From assembly GCA_963837485.1 (NCBI GenBank), contig CAWINP010000004.1, positions 248,001 to 312,000 on the forward strand: a stretch of 64,000 nt of DNA, written 5' to 3'. Positions 43,274 through 51,540 of the stretch are shown here, one piece after another. The DNA is from Solirubrobacter sp963837485 (GTDB taxonomy: Bacteria > Actinomycetota > Thermoleophilia > Solirubrobacterales > Solirubrobacteraceae). The notes below the pieces were generated by a model. The model was not told where the DNA came from. It searched no databases and saw only the letters and a list, made by a program, of their open reading frames with translations. Each line of letters opens with the position of its first letter. The first letter of the stretch is position 1. The translations under genes and the position numbers were made by a program.

Positions 43274-44905
43274 TCAGAACTTGAGCGTGAGCTTCGACGC
43301 CTTGTCGGTGCCCGAGACGCGCACGGTCGCCGCCAGCTTCTTCTTCTTGGCCAGCCGGGCCGTGCCGGAGGCGAGCTTGAGCTTGATCGTCTTCGTCTCG
43401 CCCGACTTCAGCGAGTACGCGGCGCGGCCGAGCGAGAGCTGGGCCTTGACCCTGCCGAACTTGAACGCCTTGGCGCTCTGCAGCGAGACGGAGCCCTGGC
43501 AGCCGCTGGTGCCGGCCGGGCACGAGAGCTTCAGCGAGACGACGCCCTTCTTGACCTTGGCGGCCGAGACCAGCTTGGCCACGCCGGCCGACGGGGACGG
43601 CGACGGCTGCACGGTCGGGCGGTCCACTGCCTCGACGTCGGCGGCGACCGAGTCGTCCGCGTCGATCGTGGCGGTGTCCGCGCCCGAGCCGCCGAACACG
43701 AAGCTCGGCGAGTTGTCGCGCACGCTGAACAGGTCGTTGCCCGCGCCGCCGTCGGCGACGACGGGGAGCGTCAGGCCCGGCGAGGTGACCAGCGTGTCGT
43801 TGCCGCCCAGCTCGTTGAGCTCGAACGCCTCGGCGGACGCGATGCTGAGGTTGAACTGCCCCTGGTTGGTGCGGTCGTACCGGATCCGCGCGCCATCCGG
43901 CTTCAGGGTCGAGACGTCGTCGATGCCGGACAGGTTGGTCTCGATCCGGTCGACGCCGTCGTCGCCGTTCATCACGTCGGAGCCTTCGCCGTTGTTCCAG
44001 ACGAGCGTGTCGTCGCCGGCGCCGCCGTTCATGGTGTCGGTTCCGCGCTCGCCGACCAGGCGGTCGCCGCCGCCGGCGCCGTTGAGCGTGTCGTTGCCGT
44101 CGCCGCCGAGGACGACGTCGTTGCCGTCGCCGGTCGAGATGGTGTCGTTGCCCGAGCCGGCGTCGACGCTCATGTTCAGCGCGATGCCGGGCGCGACGTC
44201 GAGCTTGTCGTCGCCCGAGAACGTCGTCAGGGTCAGCTTCTCGACCGTGCCCATGTCGACCGAGAACGGCGCGTTGGTGCGGTTGAGGAAGAAGCGGCCC
44301 GCGACCGGCGCGGTGACGTGCGTGTCATCGGCGGCCGTGCCCTCGGTGACAAGCGTCTCGTCGGCGCCGTCGCCACCCTCGTTGGTGTCGTTGCCGTCGC
44401 CGTTGTTCCAGATCATCACGTCGTTGCCGGCGCCGCCGTTGACGAGGTCGCCGCCCTTGAAGCCCGTGATGCGGTCGTTGCCGGCGTCGCCGTTGATCGT
44501 CTCGGCGACCGCGGAGCCGACGATGATGTCGTCACCGTCGCCGGCGCTGAACCCGGCGACCGCCTTCAGGTCGGCGGCCCCCGAGAGGTTGATCGTGTCG
44601 TTTCCGGCGCCGGCGTCGACGACGACCGTCGCGTCCTTGGCCGCGATCGTCTGCGGACCGGCAGCCGGGTCGAGGTCCGTGACCAGGTTGCCGCCGACGA
44701 CCTGGGCGAGCAGGCCGTTGGCGTCCTCGCCCAGCGTGATGTTGTCATCGGCGACGTCGCCGGTGAACGTCACGGTGGTGTTCTCGAGCTTGGTCGTGAC
44801 GGCGGCGTTCGCGGCGGCCGGCACGGCGAGGGCGGCGACGCCGGCGGTGACGGCCAGCGCTGCGACGCGCCCTCGTGAGAGGTTCTTGAGGGGATGCACG
44901 TCCAC
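43274..44905 (-). CDS. Secreted RTX-like calcium-binding repeat protein
   Basis: The 543-residue product has a signal peptide (cleavage near residue 34, after ANA) and many hemolysin-type nonapeptide repeats GGxGxDxLx (for example GGDGNDTLNGAGGGD and NGGAGDDTLVWNN). A C-terminal domain (about 455-543) is Lys/Ser/Leu-rich and resembles a surface-attachment fold. It should bind calcium outside the cell. The GTG at 44905 is favoured; TTG 44908 and GTG 44899 are alternatives, the last if the transcript is leaderless. An ECF-type promoter stands directly upstream. Confidence 0.85.
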   Translation of the reverse strand: MDVHPLKNLSRGRVAALAVTAGVAALAVPAAANAAVTTKLENTTVTFTGDVADDNITLGEDANGLLAQVVGGNLVTDLDPAAGPQTIAAKDATVVVDAGAGNDTINLSGAADLKAVAGFSAGDGDDIIVGSAVAETINGDAGNDRITGFKGGDLVNGGAGNDVMIWNNGDGNDTNEGGDGADETLVTEGTAADDTHVTAPVAGRFFLNRTNAPFSVDMGTVEKLTLTTFSGDDKLDVAPGIALNMSVDAGSGNDTISTGDGNDVVLGGDGNDTLNGAGGGDRLVGERGTDTMNGGAGDDTLVWNNGEGSDVMNGDDGVDRIETNLSGIDDVSTLKPDGARIRYDRTNQGQFNLSIASAEAFELNELGGNDTLVTSPGLTLPVVADGGAGNDLFSVRDNSPSFVFGGSGADTATIDADDSVAADVEAVDRPTVQPSPSPSAGVAKLVSAAKVKKGVVSLKLSCPAGTSGCQGSVSLQSAKAFKFGRVKAQLSLGRAAYSLKSGETKTIKLKLASGTARLAKKKKLAATVRVSGTDKASKLTLKF

Positions 44906-44908
44906 CAA

Positions 44909-44934
44909 GACGCTCCCCTACCCCGGGATGTTCC
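44909..44934 (-). promoter_or_regulatory. Candidate ECF-sigma promoter for the RTX-like gene
   Basis: On this strand GGAAC (44934-44930) and CGTC (44912-44909) are separated by 17 bases, the usual ECF -35/-10 pattern and spacing. The divergent gene encodes an ECF sigma factor, the natural candidate to use it. Confidence 0.6.
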
Positions 44935-45000
44935 CCCCGGGAAAAGACAGGGGGGTGTCCACGGTGCGAACGGGGGTGCCCGCGGGCGACCATCATCGCC

Positions 45001-45540
45001 ATGAGCGCCCTCTCCTCCCCAGCTCCCCAGACGCTCGATCCCGAACGCCTCAGCGACCACGTCGACCGCCTCATGCGCATCGCGCGGCGGCTGACCGGCT
45101 CCCGCGAGGGCGCAGAAGACCTGGTTCAGGACACGTTCGAGCGGATCCTCCGCAAGCCCCGCACCTTGGCCGGCGACGAGATCGCCTACCTGGTCGGTGC
45201 GTTGCGCAACACCCACATCGCCCGCCTGCGGGCCGCCTCGCGGCGAATCCAGGCCGACGCCGTTCCCGAGGGGTTCGACGTCCCCGACCGCCGTCACGAC
45301 GACCACCCGGTGACCGCGGCCCACGCCCGCGAGATCCTCAGCGCCGTCGCCGAGCTGCCCGAGCCCTACCGGGCCGCCGTCGTCGCCGTCGACCTCCAGG
45401 GCCAGTCCTACGACGAGGCCGCGATGCGGCTCGGGATGCCGCGCGGGACGGTGCAGAGCCGCGCGTTCCGCGGGCGCGCCCGCGTGGCCCGCGCGGTCGG
45501 CGACACGACGCTGAACCGCGACCGGGTGCCGGTCTACTAG
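45001..45540 (+). CDS. ECF-type RNA polymerase sigma factor
   Basis: The 179-residue product has sigma region 2 (HVDRLMRIARRLTGSREGAEDLVQDTFERILRKP) and region 4 (VAELPEPYRAAVVAVDLQGQSYDEAAMRLGMPRGTVQSRAFRGRARV). No anti-sigma gene is adjacent. It is divergent from the RTX-like gene, which carries an ECF-type promoter. Its 3' end overlaps the stop of the LuxR remnant. Confidence 0.9.
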   Translation: MSALSSPAPQTLDPERLSDHVDRLMRIARRLTGSREGAEDLVQDTFERILRKPRTLAGDEIAYLVGALRNTHIARLRAASRRIQADAVPEGFDVPDRRHDDHPVTAAHAREILSAVAELPEPYRAAVVAVDLQGQSYDEAAMRLGMPRGTVQSRAFRGRARVARAVGDTTLNRDRVPVY

Positions 45541-46488
45541 AGCGCCTCGACCAGGCTCTCGCGTGACGGGACGTCCAGCTTGCGGAAGACGTGGGTCAGG
45601 TGGACCTCGACGGTTCGGGCCGTCACGAACAGGGCCTGGGCGATCTCGCGGTTGGTCATGCCCTGGCCGGCGAGCTCGGCGACGCGCCGCTCGCTCGCGG
45701 TCAGGGCGGCGAGGCCGGTGAGGCGGGCGCGGCGGGGCTTGGCCCCCGTCGCCCGCAGCTCGGCCTCGGCGCGGTCGGCGACCGGGGCCGCGCCGATCCG
45801 GTGCGCGGTGTCGAGCGCGACGCGCAGGATCTCGCGCGCCTCCTCGGTGCGGCCCGCGCGGCGCACGACGACGCCGAGAGCGTGCCGAGCGCGACCTCGC
45901 CGGCCGCCAGCGCGTCGGCGAGCGAGTCCTGCGGGCGCCCCTGGGCGAGCCGCAGGCGCCCGCGCGCGGCGCGCAGGACGCCCGCGGTCACGGTGCGGCT
46001 CTCGATGTCGGCCCCGGCGGACGCGACGATGCGCTCGGCCTCTTCGAGGTCGCCGCGCATCCGCACCGCGTCGGTCATCGCGGCCATCGCCGGCAGGCGG
46101 TAGAGCTCGGCAGCGGAAGGTCGCGAGCGCGAGCGCGTCGGCGGCGCGTCCGGATCAAGCTCAACAGCCTCGCGCAGCGCGCTCAGCCGGCGCTCGAGCA
46201 GCGCGCCGACCAGAGCGCGCACCAGCAACGGCACGCCGCCCGTCGCCTCGCGGCATGCGCCGGCGAACTCCGGCTCCGGCGCGACGCCGAGCCCGTCCCC
46301 GATCAGCCGCGCCACGCCGTCGCGGCTGAGCGGCGCCAGCCGGATCGTCTCGGCGGCCGGATCGGTGACCGGCGCGCCGACCAGGTCGGCGGCCGGGCCG
46401 TCGTAGTCGGGCCGCGCGCCGGCCTGCGCCGCACGGCGGCGGCCACGCGCGCGAGCTCCTCGTCGCGTTCGAGGAGCTCGCTCGGCAT
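45537..46488 (-). pseudogene. Decayed LuxR-family ATPase regulator
   Basis: Pieces of a large MalT/LuxR-type regulator lie in order but in different frames: an N-terminal PSELLERDEELARVAAAVRRR start (46488), a piece of the AAA/winged part (AETIRLAPLSRDGVARLIGDGLG...GGVPLLVRALVGALLERR), a helical-repeat piece, and a C-terminal LuxR helix-turn-helix (ALTASERRVAELAGQGMTNREIAQALFVTARTVEVHLTHVFRKL). The Walker A region is missing, and frames change near 46440 and near 45870. Family members are about 900 residues; only about 315 codons remain. Confidence 0.8.
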
Positions 46489-46498
46489 CGCGCACAAG

Positions 46499-49117
46499 CT
46501 ACACAGGCGTCGCGGGCACGAGTGGCAGGTTGCCGCTCAGGCCCGTCAGCACGTCCCAGCGCCCGGCGCGAAGCGCGTCCAGGTGGGCGCGGACGTCGTA
46601 GTCGCGCGTGATCGCGGTCCGCACGGGAGCGACCTCCTGCGTATAGCCGAGCAGGATCGCTCCGGCGATGCGACCGTCGGAGATGACGAGCTTGCGGTAC
46701 TTGGTGCCGCCCTCCTCGAGCGCGATCACCTCGTCATCCGGGCCGGCGGGCTCGAAGCGGCCGATCGAGGTGAGCTCGATGCCGACGACCTTGAGAATCG
46801 TGACCGGCACGACGCCCTCGTAGCGCTTGTCGCCGCCGACCGCGTTCTCCGCCGCCACCTCGGCCTGCGCGACCCCGGTCGGCCACAGGCCGAGCACCTG
46901 GCCGTTGAACTCCGCCAGGTCGCCGGCGGCGTAGATGACCTCGTCGTCGGTGCGCATGCGGTCGTCGACGATCACGCCGCGGTTGACCTTCAGGCCGGCC
47001 TCCTTGGCCAGGTCGATGTTCGGCGTGATGCCGGCCGCGACGAGCAGCACGTCGGTGTCGAGCGAGCGGCCGTCGGCGAGCGTGACGCCCCACAGGCGGG
47101 CGTCGGCGTCGATCGAGGCGGTCTCGGCGTTGACGACGATCTCCAGCCCGAGGCCCTCGAGGTAGCTCTTGAGCAGCTCGGCGGCGCGGGCGTCGAGCTG
47201 GCGGGTGAGCAGTCGCGGCGAGCGCTCCAGCACGGTGGTCTTGAGGCCGAGCTTGTGCAGCGCGTACGCCGCCTCCAGGCCGAGCAGGCCGCCGCCGGCG
47301 ATCGCCGCTCGCTTGGCGCCGTGGCGCTGCACGTACGCGCGCAGCGCCAGCGCGTCGTCGGCGGTCCGCAGCACGCCGGTGCCCGGCGCGCCCCAGCCGT
47401 CGATCGAGGGGACGAACGCGCTCGAGCCCATGGCGAGGACGAGCCGGTCGTAGCCGAGCGCCTCGCCGGCGCCGAGCACCACCTCGCGGCGCGCGCGGTC
47501 GATGCCGAGCGCGCGCGTGTTCAGCCACGTCGTGATGTTGCGCTCGTCGTACCACGTATCCGGGTTGAGGTAGAGCCCCTGCATCGCCGAGCGCCCGTAG
47601 ATCAGGCGGGCGATGCCCATGCGGTTGTAGAGCTGGTGGGACTCCTCGGCCACGAGGTCGACCTCGGCCAGCGGGTGGCGGCGGCGGATGTGGTCGGCCG
47701 CGGTGACGCCGGCGATGCCGTTGCCGACGATCACGACCCGTTCGACGTCCTTGGCGTAGTTGAAGCCGTGGACCTTGCTCAGGCTCGGCGCCTTCGGCTT
47801 GTCAGGCGTCAAAGAAATCTGAACCGGGCCTTGGACGCGAGCACAGCAGGCCATGCGCGTGTTCGGCGCCAGACCGAGCCGCTCCAGCGTCGCGCGCTCG
47901 TCGTCGGAGATGCCGCTCAGGCACTCCATCCCGTCCTTGATCGCCACCGGGTCGGCGCCGCAGATGCCCATCCGGCAGCCGGACTCGATCGCCATGCCGT
48001 TGGACTCGGCGATCTCCAGCAGCGACAGGCCCTCCTTGACCGCCACGCGCTTGTTCTCGGGCACGAACGTCACCTCGGGCGCGCCGGAGCGCACCGCGCG
48101 GTTGCGCGTCAGCGAGCGGCTGCCGGCGGCGCCGACGCCGGCGACGGGCGCCGCGGCCTGCTCGAGGAACGGCTTCTCCTTGCGCCACGTGCGAAGGAGC
48201 CAGGCCGCGGCGAGCGCGATCGCGGCGGCGCGGATGCCCCAGACCGCCGGGTCGAGGCCGACGATCTTGGCCGCGAACCAGTAGAAGAGGCTGAAGGCGA
48301 CCGCGCCGTAGAGCGTCGTGATCGCGTGCGCCGAGACCTTCGCGAACGTCGAGACGAGCGCGAAGCTGGCCACGCTGATCGCCATATAGAGCGCGATCTG
48401 CGGGAGCGCGGAGACGCCCTCGTCGGCGGTGAAGAACGCCAGGATCAGGCCCGGGAACGCGCCGACGAAGAAGCGCCGGTAGCCGCTCCAGTAGTTGTCG
48501 GAGTCGTGCAGGTCGGCCAGGTAGGCGGCGCGCGGGTTGAAGTCGTAGCAGGACTTCACGCAGCCGACGCACGGCTCGCAGTGGTTGTTGGCGACCAGCT
48601 TGAACGGCGTCTGGCCGTAGATCCGCTGCACGGGCAGCAGCGGGCACATCGTCGAGCACCAGCCGCTCTTGCCCTTCAGGAACATGCCGCCGACGAAGCC
48701 GCCGGTCATCGCGCCGAGCAGCAGCAAGGCGCTGAACGGCCCGCTGTCGTCGAGGCCGAGCTTGCGCAGCGCGACGAACGCGACGAACAGCGTGATCGCG
48801 ATCACGTAGCCGTACTCCTGCAACCACTTCGGCGGCGTGAGCGCCTTGGTGATCCCGAGCACGCGCGGCGTCTGGTTGGACGCCGCCAGCGGGCAGATGT
48901 TGCGCCAGATCCCGGGCGCGACCATGAAGGTCAGCGGCAGCAGCGGGATGACGACCTTCCACATGACGAACAGGCCGGTGTCGGGGACCGCGACCAGAAG
49001 CCCCGCCACGACCACGGCCGCGACGAGGCTGCCGGCGCGGATCGCCCTCCAGGCGGCGACCGACAGGCGCCGGGGAATCTGGGTGTAGTTCGGGAACGCG
49101 ATGGTCTGTGCGGCCAT
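46499..49117 (-). CDS. Membrane redox fusion: polyferredoxin + 2Fe-2S ferredoxin + FAD/NAD reductase
   Basis: The 872-residue product joins three parts. Residues 1-310 are a NapH/CcoG-like membrane domain with several helices, GWCSTMCP (Cys154/158) and a 4Fe-4S set CEPCVGCVKSC (Cys180, 183, 186, 190). Residues about 345-435 are a plant-type ferredoxin domain with Cys381, Cys386, Cys399 and Cys424/425, but Asp stands where the usual third Cys would be (389). Residues about 458-872 are a pyridine-nucleotide disulphide oxidoreductase with GNGIAG, GGGLLG and YAAGDLAEF. Electrons could pass from NAD(P)H to membrane clusters. It touches the upstream cNMP-fold gene stop (TGATG). Confidence 0.9.
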   Translation of the reverse strand: MAAQTIAFPNYTQIPRRLSVAAWRAIRAGSLVAAVVVAGLLVAVPDTGLFVMWKVVIPLLPLTFMVAPGIWRNICPLAASNQTPRVLGITKALTPPKWLQEYGYVIAITLFVAFVALRKLGLDDSGPFSALLLLGAMTGGFVGGMFLKGKSGWCSTMCPLLPVQRIYGQTPFKLVANNHCEPCVGCVKSCYDFNPRAAYLADLHDSDNYWSGYRRFFVGAFPGLILAFFTADEGVSALPQIALYMAISVASFALVSTFAKVSAHAITTLYGAVAFSLFYWFAAKIVGLDPAVWGIRAAAIALAAAWLLRTWRKEKPFLEQAAAPVAGVGAAGSRSLTRNRAVRSGAPEVTFVPENKRVAVKEGLSLLEIAESNGMAIESGCRMGICGADPVAIKDGMECLSGISDDERATLERLGLAPNTRMACCARVQGPVQISLTPDKPKAPSLSKVHGFNYAKDVERVVIVGNGIAGVTAADHIRRRHPLAEVDLVAEESHQLYNRMGIARLIYGRSAMQGLYLNPDTWYDERNITTWLNTRALGIDRARREVVLGAGEALGYDRLVLAMGSSAFVPSIDGWGAPGTGVLRTADDALALRAYVQRHGAKRAAIAGGGLLGLEAAYALHKLGLKTTVLERSPRLLTRQLDARAAELLKSYLEGLGLEIVVNAETASIDADARLWGVTLADGRSLDTDVLLVAAGITPNIDLAKEAGLKVNRGVIVDDRMRTDDEVIYAAGDLAEFNGQVLGLWPTGVAQAEVAAENAVGGDKRYEGVVPVTILKVVGIELTSIGRFEPAGPDDEVIALEEGGTKYRKLVISDGRIAGAILLGYTQEVAPVRTAITRDYDVRAHLDALRAGRWDVLTGLSGNLPLVPATPV

Positions 49118-49566
49118 CAGCCCGTCCACCCCAGGTTCTTGTCGCCCGCGGCGCGCAGGCGCGCCGACAGGATGCGGCCGACGTCGAGCAGGATGTCCCG
49201 GCCGAGCGCGGGATCGCGCGCGGCGAGCGCCTCGAAGGCGTCGAAGCTGAGGCGCAGCAGCTCGCCGTCGGTCAGCGCGCGCACGGTCACCGCGCGCGGG
49301 CGGCCGTCGAGGAACGCGGCCTCGCCGACGGTCGTGATCGGGTGGATCACGCCGCTGGGCGCCTTCAGCCAGCCGTCGACGAGCAGATACAGCGCACGGT
49401 CGTTCGCGCCCGCCTCGATCACGACCTCGCCCGGGCGGAAGAGGCGCGTGTCGGCGTGCTCGAGCAGCGCGGCCCACTCGTCCTCGCCGCGCTGGTCGAG
49501 GAAGCCGGGAAGGCCGGCGGGGAGCGCCGACTCGGTCGGGTACTGGAAGAAGCCGGTGGTGTCCAT
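49117..49566 (-). CDS. Cyclic-nucleotide-binding-fold (Crp-like sensor) protein without HTH
   Basis: The 149-residue product is a single cNMP-binding-fold domain: LPGFLDQRGEDEWAALLEHADTRLFRPGEVVIEAGANDRALYLLVDGWL, then TTVGEAAFLDGRPRAVTVRALTDGELLRLS, with a GEAAFLDGRPRAVTV phosphate-binding cassette in which the usual Glu/Arg pair is present. No DNA-binding domain follows. It starts two bases after the kinase stop and ends in the redox gene start, so it is probably the sensing subunit of the same system. Confidence 0.85.
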   Translation of the reverse strand: MDTTGFFQYPTESALPAGLPGFLDQRGEDEWAALLEHADTRLFRPGEVVIEAGANDRALYLLVDGWLKAPSGVIHPITTVGEAAFLDGRPRAVTVRALTDGELLRLSFDAFEALAARDPALGRDILLDVGRILSARLRAAGDKNLGWTG

Positions 49567-49568
49567 GC

Positions 49569-51488
49569 TCAGGGCTCGATTCGGGTGACCGTGTCGTCGC
49601 CGTGGTTGGCGACCCAGACCGCTCCCCCGCCGACGGCGACGTCGACCGGGCGGCTGCCGACGGGGATCGCCGCGCCGGCCACCTTGCCGGTGGCGGGATC
49701 GATCCGCGTGACCGTGTTGTCGTTGCGGTTGACGACCCAGACGGAGCCGAGGCCGACGGCGACCTCGCGCGGGTTGTCGCCGACCGGGATCGGATCGCCG
49801 ACGACCTTGGCCGTCTTGCGGTCGATCCGCGTGACGGTGTCGTCGCCCGCGTTGGCGACCCAGACACTGTCGCCGTCCTCGATCACGCCGCGCGGGTCGC
49901 GCCCGACGGCGATCGGGCCGCCGACCACCTGGGCGGTCGACGGGTCGATGCGGGTGACGGTGCCGTCGCCGTTGTTGGTGACCCAGACGGTGCGGCGGCC
50001 GACGAAGATGCCGGTCGGGAGGTTGCCGACGCCGATCGGGCTGCCGACCAGCGACGGCGAGGCGCGGTCGATCCGGTTGACGGTGCCGTCCTCGCGGTTG
50101 GCGACCCAGACCAGCTGCTTGCCGAGCGAGATGCCCTCGGGGCCGTTGCCGACCTTGATCTTGGCGGTCGGGACGAGCTGGCCGCGCGCCTCCAGGCGCT
50201 GGACCGTGTTGGTGGCGGGGTCGGTCAGCCAGACGACGCCCTTGCCGGCGACGACGCCGTCCGGCGCCTTGCCCGCGTCCGCCCGGGCGATCACCTTGTT
50301 GGCGACGCCGTCGATCACCGACAGCGTGCCGGCGTCGCCCTCGGCGACGAACACGCGGCCGCTGCTGAAGCCGATCCCCTCGGGGCCCTTGCCGACCTTG
50401 ACCGTGGCCACCGCCTGGGGGTTGCCGGCCGGCGCAACGGTGGGCGTCGGTGTGGCGGTGGCCGTCGCCTTGGCGGTCGGCGTCGCGGTGGCCTTCGGGG
50501 CCTGCGCGGCGGGCTGATCGTCGCCGCCGAACACCCCGGCGGCGGCCAGCCCGGCGGCGGCCAGCCCGGCGACCAGCACCGCGGGCAGCGCGACGGCGAG
50601 CGCGAGCTTCTTGCGCCGCGGCCACGGCGACTCGCGCGGCGGCTGGGGCGTTTCGCCCTGCAGCGCGGCGAGCGCTGCGCGGCCGAGCTCGCCGGCCGTC
50701 TGATAGCGGTCCTTGGGCTCCTTCGCCATCGCCCGGGCGACGACGGCGTCCAGCCCGGCGGGCGCGTCGGGGCGCTTGGCGGTGACCGCCGGCGGCTCGT
50801 CGTTGAGGTGCGCGTACATCTTCGCGACGTCGCTGTCGCGGTCGTACGGCAGCGCTCTCGTCAGCGCCTGGTAGAGGACGCAGCCGAGCGAGTAGACGTC
50901 GGTGCGCGCGTCGGCCGTCTCGCCGCGGATCTGCTCCGGCGCCGTGTAGTCGAGCGAGCCGACGAACATGCCGGTCTTGGTCAGCGCGCTCTGCGAGGAC
51001 GAGGACTTCGTGAGCCCGAAGTCCGTCAGGTAGACGTGATCGTCCTGGGCGGCGATGAGGATGTTGGCGGGCTTGACGTCGCGGTGGACGAGGCCCTTCT
51101 TGTGCGCGGCGTCGAGCGCCGAGGCGATCTGCGCGACGATGTTGATCGCGCGGGCGAGGTCGAACGACGGCTCGCGGGCGATCAGCGCCGCGAGGTCGAC
51201 GCCCTCGACGTAGCGCATGGCGATGAACAGGTGCTCGTCCGCCTCGCCCGCCTCATAGAGCGGGATCACGTTCGGGTGGTCGATCGACGCGGCGGTCAGC
51301 CACTCGCGCTTGAAGCGCTCGCGGAAGGACGCGTCGCGGGCGAGGTCGGCCGCGATCAGCTTGAGCGCGACGCGGCGGCCGAGCGCGATCTGGGTCGCCT
51401 TGTAGACGATCCCCATCCCGCCGCTGCCCGCGACGTCCTCAATGTGGTAGCCGGCGAAGGTGGTTCCGGGAGAGAGATGTGGGGCCAT
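49569..51488 (-). CDS. Transmembrane Ser/Thr kinase with seven-repeat beta-propeller
   Basis: The 639-residue product has an N-terminal Hanks-type kinase with P-loop GSGGMG (about 21), Lys43, HRDVKPAN (Asp137) and DFG (156-158), all intact, then APEQ. One membrane helix (about 295-320) and a Thr/Pro/Ala linker lead to seven repeats of about 42 residues with consensus VWVxNxxDxTVxRID, enough for one seven-bladed NHL/Vgb-type propeller outside the membrane. GTG 51503 is an alternative start. The propeller may sense a wall or extracellular ligand. Confidence 0.92.
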   Translation of the reverse strand: MAPHLSPGTTFAGYHIEDVAGSGGMGIVYKATQIALGRRVALKLIAADLARDASFRERFKREWLTAASIDHPNVIPLYEAGEADEHLFIAMRYVEGVDLAALIAREPSFDLARAINIVAQIASALDAAHKKGLVHRDVKPANILIAAQDDHVYLTDFGLTKSSSSQSALTKTGMFVGSLDYTAPEQIRGETADARTDVYSLGCVLYQALTRALPYDRDSDVAKMYAHLNDEPPAVTAKRPDAPAGLDAVVARAMAKEPKDRYQTAGELGRAALAALQGETPQPPRESPWPRRKKLALAVALPAVLVAGLAAAGLAAAGVFGGDDQPAAQAPKATATPTAKATATATPTPTVAPAGNPQAVATVKVGKGPEGIGFSSGRVFVAEGDAGTLSVIDGVANKVIARADAGKAPDGVVAGKGVVWLTDPATNTVQRLEARGQLVPTAKIKVGNGPEGISLGKQLVWVANREDGTVNRIDRASPSLVGSPIGVGNLPTGIFVGRRTVWVTNNGDGTVTRIDPSTAQVVGGPIAVGRDPRGVIEDGDSVWVANAGDDTVTRIDRKTAKVVGDPIPVGDNPREVAVGLGSVWVVNRNDNTVTRIDPATGKVAGAAIPVGSRPVDVAVGGGAVWVANHGDDTVTRIEP

Positions 51489-51540
51489 GGTCTCGATGCC
51501 CACCTGGACGCTCGCCCGTCCCCAGTTGTTCCCTCGCCCC

